Origin: Mesostigma viride
Lineage: Eukaryota; Streptophyta; Mesostigmatophyceae; Mesostigmatales; Mesostigmataceae
Length of the DNA stretch: 64,000 bases
Reading direction: 5' to 3'
Assembly: GCA_009746045.1 (NCBI GenBank)
Contig: RPFO01000154.1
Span: 3,910,763-3,974,762, forward strand
Shown: one piece after another, positions 9,301 to 19,271 of the stretch
How the letters are laid out: every line of letters starts with the position of its first letter
How positions within the stretch are numbered: position 1 is the first letter of the stretch
The notes under the pieces: generated by a model
Seen by the model: only the letters and a program-made list of their open reading frames with translations
Databases searched by the model: none
What the model was told of the DNA's origin: nothing
Position numbers and translations under genes: made by a program

Positions 9301-9616
9301 GGCCGGCCAAGCATGGGATGCGAGCGTGGATACTCCTCTTTATTAACTTCTCTTTATTACTCTCACTGTTATGTTTGTTCATCCTGTCTATTTTTTCACT
9401 GCCTACCCCTTTTCACCTTACACTTTTTCATTGGAGTGAGCTGGGCACGAGGCTTTAGACCCTGTTGGATAGGAGACCCCCGGGCCGGGCACCATGGGCG
9501 CTGAAAAATGGAACTCCTGACCCATACTCCAACATCGCCTGTGCCTCACCACAACCCAGCCATGACCTTTCCTTTATTCCATTTTTGCTTTTGTTATTAT
9601 TATTATTCTTTCCTTT
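9301..9616. other. Unassigned T/C-rich stretch
   Basis: Low-complexity pyrimidine-rich DNA (9340-9430 and 9585-9612, the latter TTATTATTATTA) around a GC-rich patch at 9440-9500. No gene or recognised repeat family was identified. Confidence 0.4.
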
Positions 9617-10234
9617 GTCTCACCGCCCAGGCGGTGAAGGACATCGCCGCCCAGCCGGCGCCTGCTGGCCCGGCTGGCGATGCTCCCTCCACCTGGGCAG
9701 CACACCACCTCCACCTGACCTCCACCATCACGGCACAACTCAAGCAACAAGCCCTCGACCTTCGCGAGGAAGCCGACATCGCCAGGCGCAGCCACAATGT
9801 CATCGACAAGCACTTCGACCAGGCTGCCGGCAGGTGAGACCTCCACGAGCCTTCTTGAGGCATTTAAGCGCGACATTTTTGCCCCCATGCTACTCACTGG
9901 TGAGCTGGACATGTCGGCTGTCCGCCTCCCCCGCGCGCGGGGGAAGGCTGGCCCGGCACCCGTGCTCCTCACCTTTAAGTACATGGCGGACAAGCTGGCG
10001 TTCCTTAAATGCCGCAAGAAGCTCTCGAGGACTCGCTTCACGCTGGACGACGACTTGACCCTGGCCCAGCAACAGCGGCGATGCGAGCTATGGCCGACCT
10101 ACCTTCAGCTCCGGCAGAGCGCAGGGGGGAAGCCGGTATACTGGATGGAGGGTGGCGGTCAGTCCACGTTGACCACAAGCCCTGGCAGCCCCCTCCTGCC
10201 ACCTCAGACTAGGGAATCCATACCAGTAGTGTAG
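9617..10234 (+). pseudogene. ORF1 protein, RRM/CTD L1-ORF1p-like, frameshifted
   Basis: Two overlapping frames together give the ORF1 protein. The first (to 9837) has AQAVKDIAAQPAPAG and a helical region ITAQLKQQALDLREEADIAR. The second (9797-10234) begins GETSTSLLEAFKRDIFAP and carries the C-terminal domain VLLTFKYMADKLAFLKCRKK, FTLDDDLTLAQQQRR, ELWPTYLQLRQ and KPVYW. The D-x-T followed by Q-x2-RR and R...G/K-P-V-Y-W pattern resembles the C-terminal domain of L1 ORF1p, an RNA-binding chaperone. A frameshift at about 9830 separates the halves. The N-terminal domain seen at 55140-55430 is missing. Confidence 0.7.
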
Positions 10235-10429
10235 ATTAGTTAGGCTTAGCCTAGCATGTGGCCCACGCGCATGTGCGCCCATAATGGCCCCCATGGTTGT
10301 TGCCTTCAGAATTTAGCCAAGCCATGCCTATAATGGGACCCCCATGGATGCTGCATTAGGAATTTAGCCATGCTATGCCTATGCAGAGAGATGCTCTCTG
10401 TTGAGAAGTCATGCGCATGCCCTATATAG

Positions 10430-10600
10430 CTCATGTATTCTGATCAGGCACGCCGCAAAGGTGAAAACCATTTGCGTTCAGTGTCGGTCCGCGGAAAACG
10501 CGGAAAAACGCGATCTGCAAATGAATCCGACCGGAATCGAACTGGGGACCTCTCGCACCAACTTTTGCTGACTATAGGACGGACGTCTCCGGTTCCTAGG
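10430..10600 (-). repeat. tRNA-like (SINE-like) repeat, copy 1
   Basis: On the minus strand CCTATAGTCAGCAAAAG is followed by a T-arm/box B-like GTTCGATTCCGG about 30 bases on, then GATTCATTTGCAGATCGCG and a tail ending ACCTTTGCGGCGTGCC. The inverted copy at 11405-11545 is about 90 percent similar. Box B is convincing, but the cloverleaf is not, so I call it a tRNA-derived SINE-like repeat rather than a tRNA gene. Confidence 0.45.
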
Positions 10601-10950
10601 GCATCGCAAACTTACACCTACAGTCATCCGCAATAGTTCTCCTTTCCGGGGAGTGATGCAAGCCTTTCGGATTTGGTACTAGATAAATCACTCGAGATCT
10701 CTTGTATAGCCATGATGATCTTCCTCCCCCGTGCCGGGATCCCCTTAGTTGGGTTGAACCCGAGACAGCATGGTGGTGCCGGTGCCCTTGATCGAGGCAC
10801 CTAGAGCAAGTGTTGCTTACATTCCACTCTTGCAGGAAGTAGCCCATAATGTATAGCCATATGCCGGCCCCTTCTCCGGGATATGTGCTAGACATGTATT
10901 CCCAACGGAGTTATGTTTCTAATTAATTAATTAATTAATTAATTAATTCC

Positions 10951-11404
10951 TTTGTCTTTATTTATTATTGTTCGTATTATTACCATTTACATTTTCTTTT
11001 CTTTTTTCTTTCTTTCTTTTTCTTTTTTCTTTTTCCCTTAGTAGTAATGTTTACTCCTTACTTATTCTTTTAGCCCCTTCGTGTATGTGTGTATGCGTTC
11101 CCTCTTTTCCTTCTTAGTTTTGGACTTTTGGTTGTTTGTGTTGGTAGTGGTGGTGGTGGTGGTGTGTGTGTGTGTGTGTGTTTTCCCTATCAACCTTTCT
11201 TGTTACCCTCTGTCTCCCTCCATGCAGGTCTACCTAAAGATAGCCACGCTGCTCCCGCGGCCTTCGCCTCTTTCCTCTCAGACAACTACCCTAGTCCTTC
11301 CACGGCGTTGGATCGCCATGCGTCCAGGCATAGTTGTCTCACTTCATAGTTGTCTCACTTCATACGCAGCTACAAATACTTTCCAACAACACTATGAATT
11401 ATAT
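10951..11404. other. Pyrimidine-rich and (GT)n low-complexity stretch
   Basis: TTTC/CTTT-rich DNA at 10985-11040 and a GTG/GT run at 11141-11180. No coding or RNA gene is supported. Confidence 0.45.
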
Positions 11405-11545
11405 TCAATAGTCCTATAGTCAGCAAAATTTGGTGCGAGAGGTCCCCAGTTCGATTCCGGCCTGGATTCATTTGCAGATCGCGTTTCCCGCGGACCGGCA
11501 CTGCACGCAAATGGTTTTCACCTTTGCGGCGTGCCAAATCAGAAT
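11405..11545 (+). repeat. tRNA-like (SINE-like) repeat, copy 2
   Basis: Plus-strand partner of 10430-10600 with the same TATAGTCAGCAAAA, GTTCGATTCCGG (box B-like) and GGTTTTCACCTTTGCGGCG blocks. The flanks differ between the two copies, which supports independent insertion. No clear TSD was found by eye. Confidence 0.45.
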
Positions 11546-11756
11546 ATATTAAATAGTAGGCTCGTAACGGCGCGGGCCTACCAAAGCAGCTATGTGGGCT
11601 CACCGCTCGTAACAATTGGTGCAGCAGCTAGTGGACATGCCAGGCGTATGTAATTAAGTCGTTCTAGCTGCCAAATATTATTCAGAGGCCTACAATATAT
11701 ACTTATTACGCATACAATATATACTTATTACGCGGACCCACGGGGGAACATGTATC

Positions 11757-12016
11757 CCACCACTAGACACTCCCGGCCAGTTAGGCTCGAAACACACGCC
11801 CTGATCAAGCAAGCTGTTTCCGGCCCCACCGTCTAGGTCGTCTAGTCGCTCTACACGTAAGCCAGCCATAATTTCAATGCACAAGGCTACACATTTCCAT
11901 CACCATTCATATTCATCATCCTGAACGACTTGAACACGCGGACAAGATAACGGCAGGCTCGAGCTACCATGGTCCGGATTCTCCCGATTTCTGGCCTTCG
12001 CTGGTTGTCTCCTTGA
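11757..12016 (+). mobile_element. 5'-truncated 3' end of Penelope-like element (family P)
   Basis: About 260 bp nearly identical to the complement of 60303-60565, which is the 3' UTR of the Penelope-like element at 60303-63547. Shared blocks include GTAAGCCAGCCATAATTTCA, GGCAGGCTCGAGCTACCATG and the terminal GCTGGTTGTCTC. It abuts a type II hairpin at 12016-12043, into which it probably inserted. Confidence 0.8.
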
Positions 12017-12178
12017 TGTATGTACTCCCAACGGAGATATGTTCCAACTTAATTTATTTTTTTTTATGGGGGGATTCACGCAGAATGCATTAAAAACCAT
12101 ATGCCCCTTTCCAGGGATATGTGTTACATATGCTCCCAACAGAGATATGTTTTTCATTAATTAATTAACTAATTCATG
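12016..12178 (+). repeat. Two successive type II 3' stem-loop ends
   Basis: ACTCCCAACGGAG at about 12024-12036 is followed by an AATTTATTTT tail. GCTCCCAACAGAG at about 12132-12144 is preceded by the CATATGCCCC...GGGATATGTG block and followed by TTAATTAATTAACTAATT. Both are solo 3' ends of d/c-type LINEs. Confidence 0.65.
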
Positions 12179-12279
12179 GGGGAACGCATCGAGCACGTCT
12201 AATTAGTTGTCTCACTTAGTATGTATCCCTGTGCATGTGTTGCGATGCAACGAGGATTGGGCAGGGACACCCATCTTCC

Positions 12280-14013
12280 CTAGGAAGGTGGCTGTTGTCG
12301 CTGCACATTATGGCAAGGGCAACATGATTCGTCGAACTCTGTGACCCCATTCTGTGCCCCCCATGACACCGTTTTCTTCATGACCCCCGAGTGGACACCC
12401 AGCTGACTTGTTTTCATGAAGGGCTCGCGGCAGCAATCATGCTTGGTGGTTTCCAACTCATGGGCACTGGCCCAATCTGCGCGTATCGAGACGTATGGAG
12501 CTGAGCAGTTCAACGTGACGAGATCGCCGCGATCCACTGTTCGTTCAGTGTGTGCATCACTTGTGTCGCTGCTGCCATACGTTCCTTTCTCCGCGTCCCT
12601 CGCAATTAACCCCGGCCTGGTGAACTCCAACGCTTCTACTGGGACAAAAAGCGCGTTGATTGCGGCGAGCGACGCAGCGACGCGTTCTCTGTTGCTGGTG
12701 GCATTGCCCAGGAACTCCCTGTCAATACGATCCAACACGGGGTTCCCTGGGACAAACTTGCGCGCAAATGCGGTCTTGCAAGCTTTGAGAAATTCCCAGT
12801 GCTTCTCGGTCAGGTTGCTCGGGTGTGACGCCCCGGGCTTCCACGTCGTGCACATCATCCCAAGGTGCACACGCCGCCGGTTGTGCATGTCCGAATTGGC
12901 CAATACCGTCGGATACATGCATTCGTCCGGGGCAAAGGCTTCAGACTGAACCAGCAGGGCATCACGCGCGACGCCGTCGGGGTCACTTATCAAATATTCA
13001 ACGCTCGCACGGCTGAACACGTACTGCGAGGGGAATGACTTGCACCTTTGTACCGACAATAATTCTTTTGGCTGTAGGTATTGATATATCTTGACTCTAT
13101 CCCGGCGCTCGGCCAGCAAGCCGGCAGGCTCGTGAGAGTCACTTCTAAGCGCGAGGGAAGGCATAGTGTCCCGCGCGAGGATCACATCCGTGACCGCGGG
13201 GTCGAGCCACAGTTCGTTATACCAGCTGACCTTTCCAGGGCTCGACAGCCAATCCTCCGAGTCATGCATGAGGTCCATAGGCGCGGGCAGTGATGCCAGC
13301 AGCTGACGGAACGCGTTCTGCGTCATGAGGGGATAGTCCGACCCACTCAGGTGGACGCAGTACTCCCACCTGGGGTCCCTGCGCAGCAGCTCGGACATCA
13401 TGCGCAGGAGGGTGGTCACCATGGACACGCCGCCCCACGTCGCGGGCGCGCGGCGTGTGAAGAAGGTCGTGCGGGACACCAGGGGGTCTCCCTCCACCGC
13501 CGACCGGAGAGCATCATACTCCTTCTCGGGTGCCTTTGCATCCAGGTGGATGGCGACAAGGTTGTCCTCGTGGTAGATCGCGCGCAAGAGGCGGAGGTAG
13601 GCAGGCACATCAGCATGACCGGCGCGCGTCAGCATGATTGCGCAGGCTATACCCATCCGCCCCGCAGAAGCCCGCACTTGGGACGGTCCATAACCTGCAT
13701 TATTCGATGGTGCAGGGCTGCCATCTGTCGCGTACGACTGCCGCGCCTGGCTGAGGAAAGCCAGCTCGCGGGGGTTTCTCATCATGATTGCATCCAGCTC
13801 GCGTGAGTGGATCGGCGTGCAGTTGCACATCATGGGTGCCTCGTACCAATCGGCGTGCCAGTTGGCCGGCCCTCGCTTATGACGTGCGTAGTCGATACGC
13901 GCCAGGGCAGTGGATAATCGCGTCGCGATGGCATTCTGCAAATCCGCACGTGAGAGACCGCTGACCCTGCGCGACGGCGAGTAGAAGAGTTTCAAAAGGA
14001 AACACGCGGCCAC
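12280..14013 (-). CDS. GT14-family glycosyltransferase (core-2/I-branching or xylosyltransferase type)
   Basis: A 577-residue intronless ORF. Residues about 121-430 form a GT14 domain, a family that transfers GlcNAc, xylose or glucuronic acid from nucleotide sugars to glycans or proteoglycans in the Golgi. Visible family motifs are IACAIMLTRAG, VAIHLDAKAP (154-162), ATWGGVSMV, YCVHLSGSDYPL (218-229), SQYVFSRASVEYL and PDECMYPTVLANS (362-374) with the acidic DE expected at the active site. The N terminus has only a short hydrophobic run (CFLLKLFY), so a signal anchor is not clear. A better start could lie in a missing 5' exon. The C terminus (430-577) is family-unusual and ends in Cys-rich CCREP and CCPCH. 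The 5' end is tandemly duplicated just upstream (14080-14460). The acceptor sugar cannot be told from sequence. Confidence 0.85.
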   Translation of the reverse strand: MAACFLLKLFYSPSRRVSGLSRADLQNAIATRLSTALARIDYARHKRGPANWHADWYEAPMMCNCTPIHSRELDAIMMRNPRELAFLSQARQSYATDGSPAPSNNAGYGPSQVRASAGRMGIACAIMLTRAGHADVPAYLRLLRAIYHEDNLVAIHLDAKAPEKEYDALRSAVEGDPLVSRTTFFTRRAPATWGGVSMVTTLLRMMSELLRRDPRWEYCVHLSGSDYPLMTQNAFRQLLASLPAPMDLMHDSEDWLSSPGKVSWYNELWLDPAVTDVILARDTMPSLALRSDSHEPAGLLAERRDRVKIYQYLQPKELLSVQRCKSFPSQYVFSRASVEYLISDPDGVARDALLVQSEAFAPDECMYPTVLANSDMHNRRRVHLGMMCTTWKPGASHPSNLTEKHWEFLKACKTAFARKFVPGNPVLDRIDREFLGNATSNRERVAASLAAINALFVPVEALEFTRPGLIARDAEKGTYGSSDTSDAHTERTVDRGDLVTLNCSAPYVSIRADWASAHELETTKHDCCREPFMKTSQLGVHSGVMKKTVSWGAQNGVTEFDESCCPCHNVQRQQPPS

Positions 14014-14079
14014 GTCGGGTAGTATGCGTGGAGCACGATGGCAAGCTGGTTAAGAATTGCTGCCGAATTGTACGAATAA

Positions 14080-14460
14080 GGATACGTGGGCCAGGCAAAG
14101 GAAAGCCAGGCGGGGGGGTTCTCATCATGACGGCATCCAGCTCACATGAGGGGATCAGCATGCAGTTGGACATCATGGGTGCCTCGTACCCGTGCTGATT
14201 GGCCGGCCCTCGCTCACGAGCGTGGAGACGCTCCAGGACAGCGGGCGATGCCCTCGCCATGGTCGAGCGTGAGCGACCGCCACCGCTGCATGCGCGCGAA
14301 TGGCGAGCAGAGGATATTCCAAAGTAAACACGCGGCCACGTGGGGGGATCGTGCAGGGAGCACGATGGCAAGCTGGTTGCTAACTGCTGCCGAATCGTAC
14401 GAATAAGGAGTCACATGGGGCCATGGGGGGGTCATGCATGGAGCACGCGGTGCGAGAGCG
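14080..14460 (-). pseudogene. Tandem partial duplications of the GT14 gene 5' end
   Basis: The segment 14085-14410 repeats 13740-14090 of the GT14 gene. It shares CATCATGGGTGCCTCGTACC, the CATCCAGCTC block and GAGCACGATGGCAAGCTGGT. A third partial unit begins at about 14410. The frame is shifted, with a minus-strand ORF at 13877-14371 that is a scrambled echo of residues 1-90. It cannot encode a transferase but may supply promoter or 5' UTR sequence. Confidence 0.75.
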
Positions 14461-17122
14461 GATATGCCGATATAGGCTCATGAGAAAGGAGAAGACGCCG
14501 TACTGGGGGGCTGAGGGCATAGGTTTATAATCGCGCAACGGAATCGGGAACCGATAAATACTTGCTGAGAATGAGGAGATGGGCATGGACGCTCATGTGT
14601 CTAGACGAGTCACACCACGCAGTTACAGAGAAATGACCCATCGTGCAACTTTGACAACTTATGACTGGATTAATGAAGACAGCAAGAACATCTCATCTCC
14701 CTTGGTGCCGTGCCGAGGGTGTGCAGCAACCAGCCCGCATGATGTGGCAACCACGGCACCTCGATCTAAAGAACTGACAACAAAACAGGTTAGCAACATT
14801 TGATCTCACTGCTCGTGTAGCTTATACCCACCACTTGTTCTACCCATCCCTTGCCGTACCCACCACTTGTTCTGCCCATCCCTTGCAGTACCCACCCTAC
14901 CCTGTCTGCTTTGTACACTACAGTGACTGACTAGTACATCCACCGAGAGCAGGTGACATGCCAACAACTGCCTTTTAACGGCCATGTCATGTGTTGTGGC
15001 GAATCGCAGGTGACCCCCCCCCCTAGCTTCATCCCCCCTTTCCTGACCCAGACGCGCACCCCACTTCCCCCTGGCCTGGGCACAGCCGGCACCCGCGTGC
15101 CACCCTGCTGCTGCCATTCTATCCGCCTGTCGGATCAACCCTCCTGCCGGCTGGGATACAGTTAGCCTCGCCTAGCCAGCTTAAAGGATCTGAACAGTAG
15201 CAGAAAACATAACTGAATGACCCATGCCCCCTAGCCGGGATGCGTTGGCCCTTGGCACTGTGATCATCGCTTTACATCCAAGTTGGACCTACACCCCCTA
15301 CCGGTGTAGCAGGCATGACTGCAGTAGAGTTGCGAGGTTATAGTAAACAATCATATAGGCCTTGGCACGAGATCATGACCTTGAAGTGGTATGAAAGATA
15401 CGGGTTGTCTCGTGGATATTATCACGCAAGGAACGCCCTAAACTCATCCCATTAGCAGGTGACCCCCGATACACAACCAGGAATTGGACTGCCATAGCTT
15501 GTTGCGACATTACTGCACGTTCTTGCTCAATCATCACTAATGCTCGCGTGCGTCACAGGCTACCTACAATCCCTGCCCCTTCCTACTCCTCCGACCCACC
15601 CACTCAGTGCACACCCCACCTACAGCAGAGGTTTGCCAGGCAACTGCCCTTGCAGCTGGTTTCTTGCCAAGCTTGCACAACATGATCGGGAAGCACCTTC
15701 TGTCTGCCTTGAAAAGCCATAGCAGGTTGTCCGCCCACCATAATTTGGGACCCGGCCGTACCGCTTATTAGTTACAATTAGATGCTACCGATTCCCTCCC
15801 TGCATGCACCCACAGGGTGAGAGAACCCCTTTCCGTACCCACCCTGTGCCCAGCCAGGGCTGTCCTTCATGCAGCCCCCGAACATTATTTGCACCACCTA
15901 CTGCCATCGCCCATCCACACTGTCAACTTCCAATACCCAGTGGCACCACCCACATGCACCTGATGCCCTTGCACAAGGCACGTGCTGATTAGGCCTGTGC
16001 TAGTGCTGACAGGGATCCTACCCCTGGTGCGGGGGGTTGCACGCACACGCACAGCCAAGCCGAGGGCTGGGTCATGCACCTATGCACATATGCACATATG
16101 CACCATGCACGGCCTGACTAATGCACGCAGGTAGGCACCGGCGTACCAATGCACACAGCTATCTACAGGCACCCTGCACACGCATGCGCGTCCGCCCACC
16201 TTGCCATCACGCACACGCACGCTAGGCCCACGCACCTTGCCCCCGTCCGTGAGTGCATGCGCATGTGGCTGGATCTGGCATCGTAGGCGCCCCTCGCGTG
16301 CGATTGGCCGGCCTTGACATGATACGGGCCGCTGGCGTGGCCAAGCAAGCTCATGACGACCACCATACGCCAGAATAAGACCGCCAGCATCCGCCAGCAT
16401 ACCCGCGAGCGTGTGTGGGGCCACGACTTGGGCTGCCACCTTCCCGCTGCGCGGTGGCTACCCACCATTGCGGCTGCCCCCCTCACAATATGTCTGCCCA
16501 TTGTCTCGTAAAAGGGGCTGCGTCGTGAAGCGGTGGTCCAAGATAGCCCCGGCAGCATGTGCTTGCCCATAATCGGTGGCACCGGCATTAATGAATACGC
16601 GAATGAATAAATGGACGGCAAACTCAATTAGGGACCCGTATTGACTTGCTTCCTGCTGCTGTATTATTATTGCTTCCCATAGTATTGATGATAATTCCCG
16701 CGCTAGCCGCCCCATGCCAAGCCCAAGTTGGTTGGACAAGCTGTGCATACCGTTGCCATCAAGGGGACACCTGTCATCGAGGGGACAGAGATGCGAGCCT
16801 GTTGGGGTCTGAAGTGATAATAATAGACCCGGCGGTTGCAGCCCCCCGCTCCACTGACTTCCATCCGATCCATTGTCCTTGATTGATAAATTAAGCACCC
16901 GTTGATATTGGGGTATTGAATTAAGACGTAGACTGCGTCACGTGAGCGGACATCCTCGATGATGGGGAATGGAGATGCGTTGTCTATCTAACTGTAGTGG
17001 CCGGGCTGCGGGCGCCACGGCCAGAATAACCGTTTTTACCAAATCTGGTCACATCCATCGTCCTTGGCCAAGGGCAAATGCCACCATAAATCCATGATCA
17101 TGCGCGCTGAGCTGGGAGAGAT
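14461..17122. other. Long stretch without recognised gene
   Basis: Only short, unconvincing ORFs occur. A 35-bp unit (CCCACCACTTGTTCT ... CCCATCCCTTGC) is repeated at about 14826-14895. TATGCACA repeats lie at 16080-16104. ACTGCGTCACGTGAGC at 16929-16944 is half of the family b terminal palindrome, so a degraded b end may lie there. A distal regulatory region or a gene with many short exons cannot be excluded. Confidence 0.4.
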
Positions 17123-17234
17123 GCCCATGTGCGGCGTGGGCAACAACAACAACAACAACAATATCAGGCCTCAGCCCCCCGGAAAGAGATGGGGGCTGTT
17201 GTTGTTGTTGTTGTTGCCCACGCCGCACATGGGC
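17123..17234. repeat. Long hairpin with (CAA)n/(TTG)n arms
   Basis: GCCCATGTGCGGCGTGGG followed by (CAA)n at 17123-17161 is the exact reverse complement of (TTG)n followed by CCCACGCCGCACATGGGC at 17199-17234. An inner CAGCCCCC/GGGGGCTG pair closes the stem further. The foldback is about 112 bp. Related TGCGGCGTGGG sequence flanks the small LINE insertion near 24.9-25.2 kb. Confidence 0.85.
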
Positions 17235-17476
17235 AGCCGGCAGCAGAGATTTGGAACTACTCTCTGCTAAGCTCTGCTGCTGTGGTGGTGGTGGTGGTGG
17301 TTGGTTCCCACGCCAATGACGCCATTACGAGTATAGGTACTGTAAGCACTGTAATTAATTATCCTGTAATTAATTGCAATTGCGCGCCGGACGGGCATTA
17401 CGCTGTTGGAGGTGGTCTCAGCTGGACAGCGAACACTGAACAGGTACAAATAGATGTTTGGACTTCAGCGCCCAGA

Positions 17477-17516
<40 letters not shown>

Positions 17517-17698
17517 TTACACCCCCCCACATTTAAGACTTGGGTCCGACCAATCCAGGGCTCACGATCTCTAAGAATCTTACTACTTTAATTCGATTCT
17601 ACTAAAATCTTCTAAAACATACTACAACTATAAAACTAGTAGAGGTCAAATCCAGAGTCTCATGATCTTAAACCTGAGAATCTGAAACGTGGTGGTGG

Positions 17699-17737
17699 GG
17701 GGTATTATATGGAAATAAACTAACACCCATTTCACCG
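17699..17737 (+). mobile_element. 39-bp LINE family L 3' tail between stacked target duplications
   Basis: A short sequence containing GGAAATAAACTAACACCCAT, matching the 3' terminus of the full element (GGAATAAACGTACACCTATT at 24634-24653). It is bounded by GAAACGTGGTGGTGG at 17684-17698 and 17738-17752. It looks like an extremely truncated earlier insertion at the same target as the large LINE. Confidence 0.6.
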
Positions 17738-18019
17738 GAAACGTGGTGGTGGACGCTTCCTGGTAGTGCTGTTTCTACTCACCCTTTACACCTTTAACCA
17801 TGCGATCCTGCTGAGGAACAGGCTCTCGCATAACTCGGTGACCGGAAGTCACCATGACACCCGATACAGACCCAACCTGACATTGCAGTCACGGACGGTG
17901 CAATGCAGGCTTTCCCCCAGCATAACCCCCGGAATGGGACACCTTTTTTCGCTATCTAACTCTTTATTGCTCCTGTTGTCCTCGTTGTCATACCTGCAGA
18001 TTACCGCCTACTACACTGG

Positions 18020-18796
18020 ATGGCAAACCCCGATCCCTCCTGGGAGGAACGCCTTCGGCTGGCACAACCCCTGGGTGACCTACAAGCGCTGGCGGCGGGA
18101 AAAATACCATGGACTCCAGTGTTGGCCTCCAGCTACGCTAATATGAGCAAACGCATGCTCGTCCTCGAGGTCCAGGGCAAGAACCTTTCTCAAGCGGATA
18201 AACGTGCAGCCGCCGCTACCGTGGCAGGGCGTTCAGGCCATGTGATTCAAGGTCTCAAGGGCCACCCCAACATTGAGATCTGTTTCTTTACTCCGGAGAC
18301 AGCCAAATCGGTCCTGGACACCCTCACAACGGTTAACTCCCACCCTGGGGTCACCGTGGGCGGAACATTTATCCCGGTACGCTATTGGCGCCATACAGAC
18401 CTGGCGGGGACATACCACTTGACCCTGCACAACGTCCCTGGCTGGATCCGGACTCGAGAGACCCTGAATGAAATCTTTAAGCCCTACGGATCGCTTCATG
18501 GGTTGAACCTGCCCAACAAGGTGGAGGACCTTCCTCGCACGGGTGGTGGCAACTCCTACCAAGCCTACAGCATTGTCTGCAGCTACACGCCCCGGTTCGA
18601 ACCGGACCAAGGGCTAGGACTGAACGGCACTGGGCAGATCTACGGGTGCCCCGGCGGCTATTCCGGCACCTCGCCACGCTGCCTACCGGACATTCTGCAA
18701 ATCCCCATCATGGAGTTCGACATTGCTAAGCTGGCCGACTCTCGGGTGACTACCCAAATCAACATGGAACCGCTGCCACTACAATACGGTTCGTAG
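18020..18796 (+). CDS. LINE family L ORF1, N-terminal part (RRM-like)
   Basis: A 258-residue ORF. Residues about 131-195 (TYHLTLHNVPGWIRTRETLN ... YGSLHGLNLP) look like an RNA-recognition fold with a beta strand, a helix and a G-x-L strand, as found in the ORF1 proteins of plant and algal L1 elements. These bind LINE RNA and act as chaperones. No CCHC knuckle was seen. It ends with a TAG at 18794-18796 and lacks the basic tail. The downstream ORF at 19272 carries a basic tail, so the two probably formed one ORF1 that is now separated by 475 bp of unexplained sequence. Confidence 0.6.
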   Translation: MANPDPSWEERLRLAQPLGDLQALAAGKIPWTPVLASSYANMSKRMLVLEVQGKNLSQADKRAAAATVAGRSGHVIQGLKGHPNIEICFFTPETAKSVLDTLTTVNSHPGVTVGGTFIPVRYWRHTDLAGTYHLTLHNVPGWIRTRETLNEIFKPYGSLHGLNLPNKVEDLPRTGGGNSYQAYSIVCSYTPRFEPDQGLGLNGTGQIYGCPGGYSGTSPRCLPDILQIPIMEFDIAKLADSRVTTQINMEPLPLQYGS

Positions 18797-19271
18797 GAGA
18801 CGCGAAATGAGTGAGAATGTTACCCGAGCGGTAACGAGGATTCGCACCGTTGATTTTAACATATGTTTCTTTTTTTGCGCCATTTGGCGAGCATCGACTG
18901 GAGCCTGAACCTAGCGGGGGGAATCGTGCGGGGGAATCTTGCGGGGGAATCTTGCGGGGAAAAATTCCGAACGTGAATTTAGCGAAGTCCTACTACATTT
19001 TGCTTGGTACACGGTACTACAGTTTCGTCACTGAAAATTTTCTGTAGTTGCGTTGGTGTTTCGTACGTTCCGCTGAAATTTTCGTGTTCAGTGCCCAGAT
19101 CACAATTTGATCCGGGCGCAAAATGATTGGCTGTACGGTACGAACCAAAAACGAATTTTTAGTATCTAAGTTCCGCAGCGCTTGCTGAATTTGCCCCGGA
19201 AGCCCGGGGGCACTTTCCCCGCTGAAAAAGGTGTCCGCGGAAGCGTATTGTAGTGGCTATGTATCACCTGC

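Larger units (their letters stand above)
9617..10950 (+). mobile_element. ORF1-only LINE (family d), plus strand, type II 3' end
   Basis: ORF1 remnants at 9617-10234 are followed by a 3' UTR that matches the complement of 54120-54310. A tRNA-like repeat interrupts it near 10430-10600. The UTR resumes at about 10690 and ends in the type II hairpin (10881-10916) and a (TTAA)n tail (10919-10948). There is no RT domain, so the element was mobilised in trans. Confidence 0.8.

Noticed and set aside
10430-10600. Functional tRNA gene
   Set aside because: Only the T-arm/box B is convincing; no consistent acceptor, D-arm or anticodon stem could be drawn, and the unit is a dispersed repeat.
12416-12949. 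177-codon plus-strand ORF opposite the GT14 gene
   Set aside because: Shadow frame of the minus-strand glycosyltransferase, which has clear family motifs.
16080-16627. Minus-strand ORFs of 119 and 154 codons
   Set aside because: No domain, overlapping frames of similar quality, and low-complexity TGCACA repeats; not supported as a gene.
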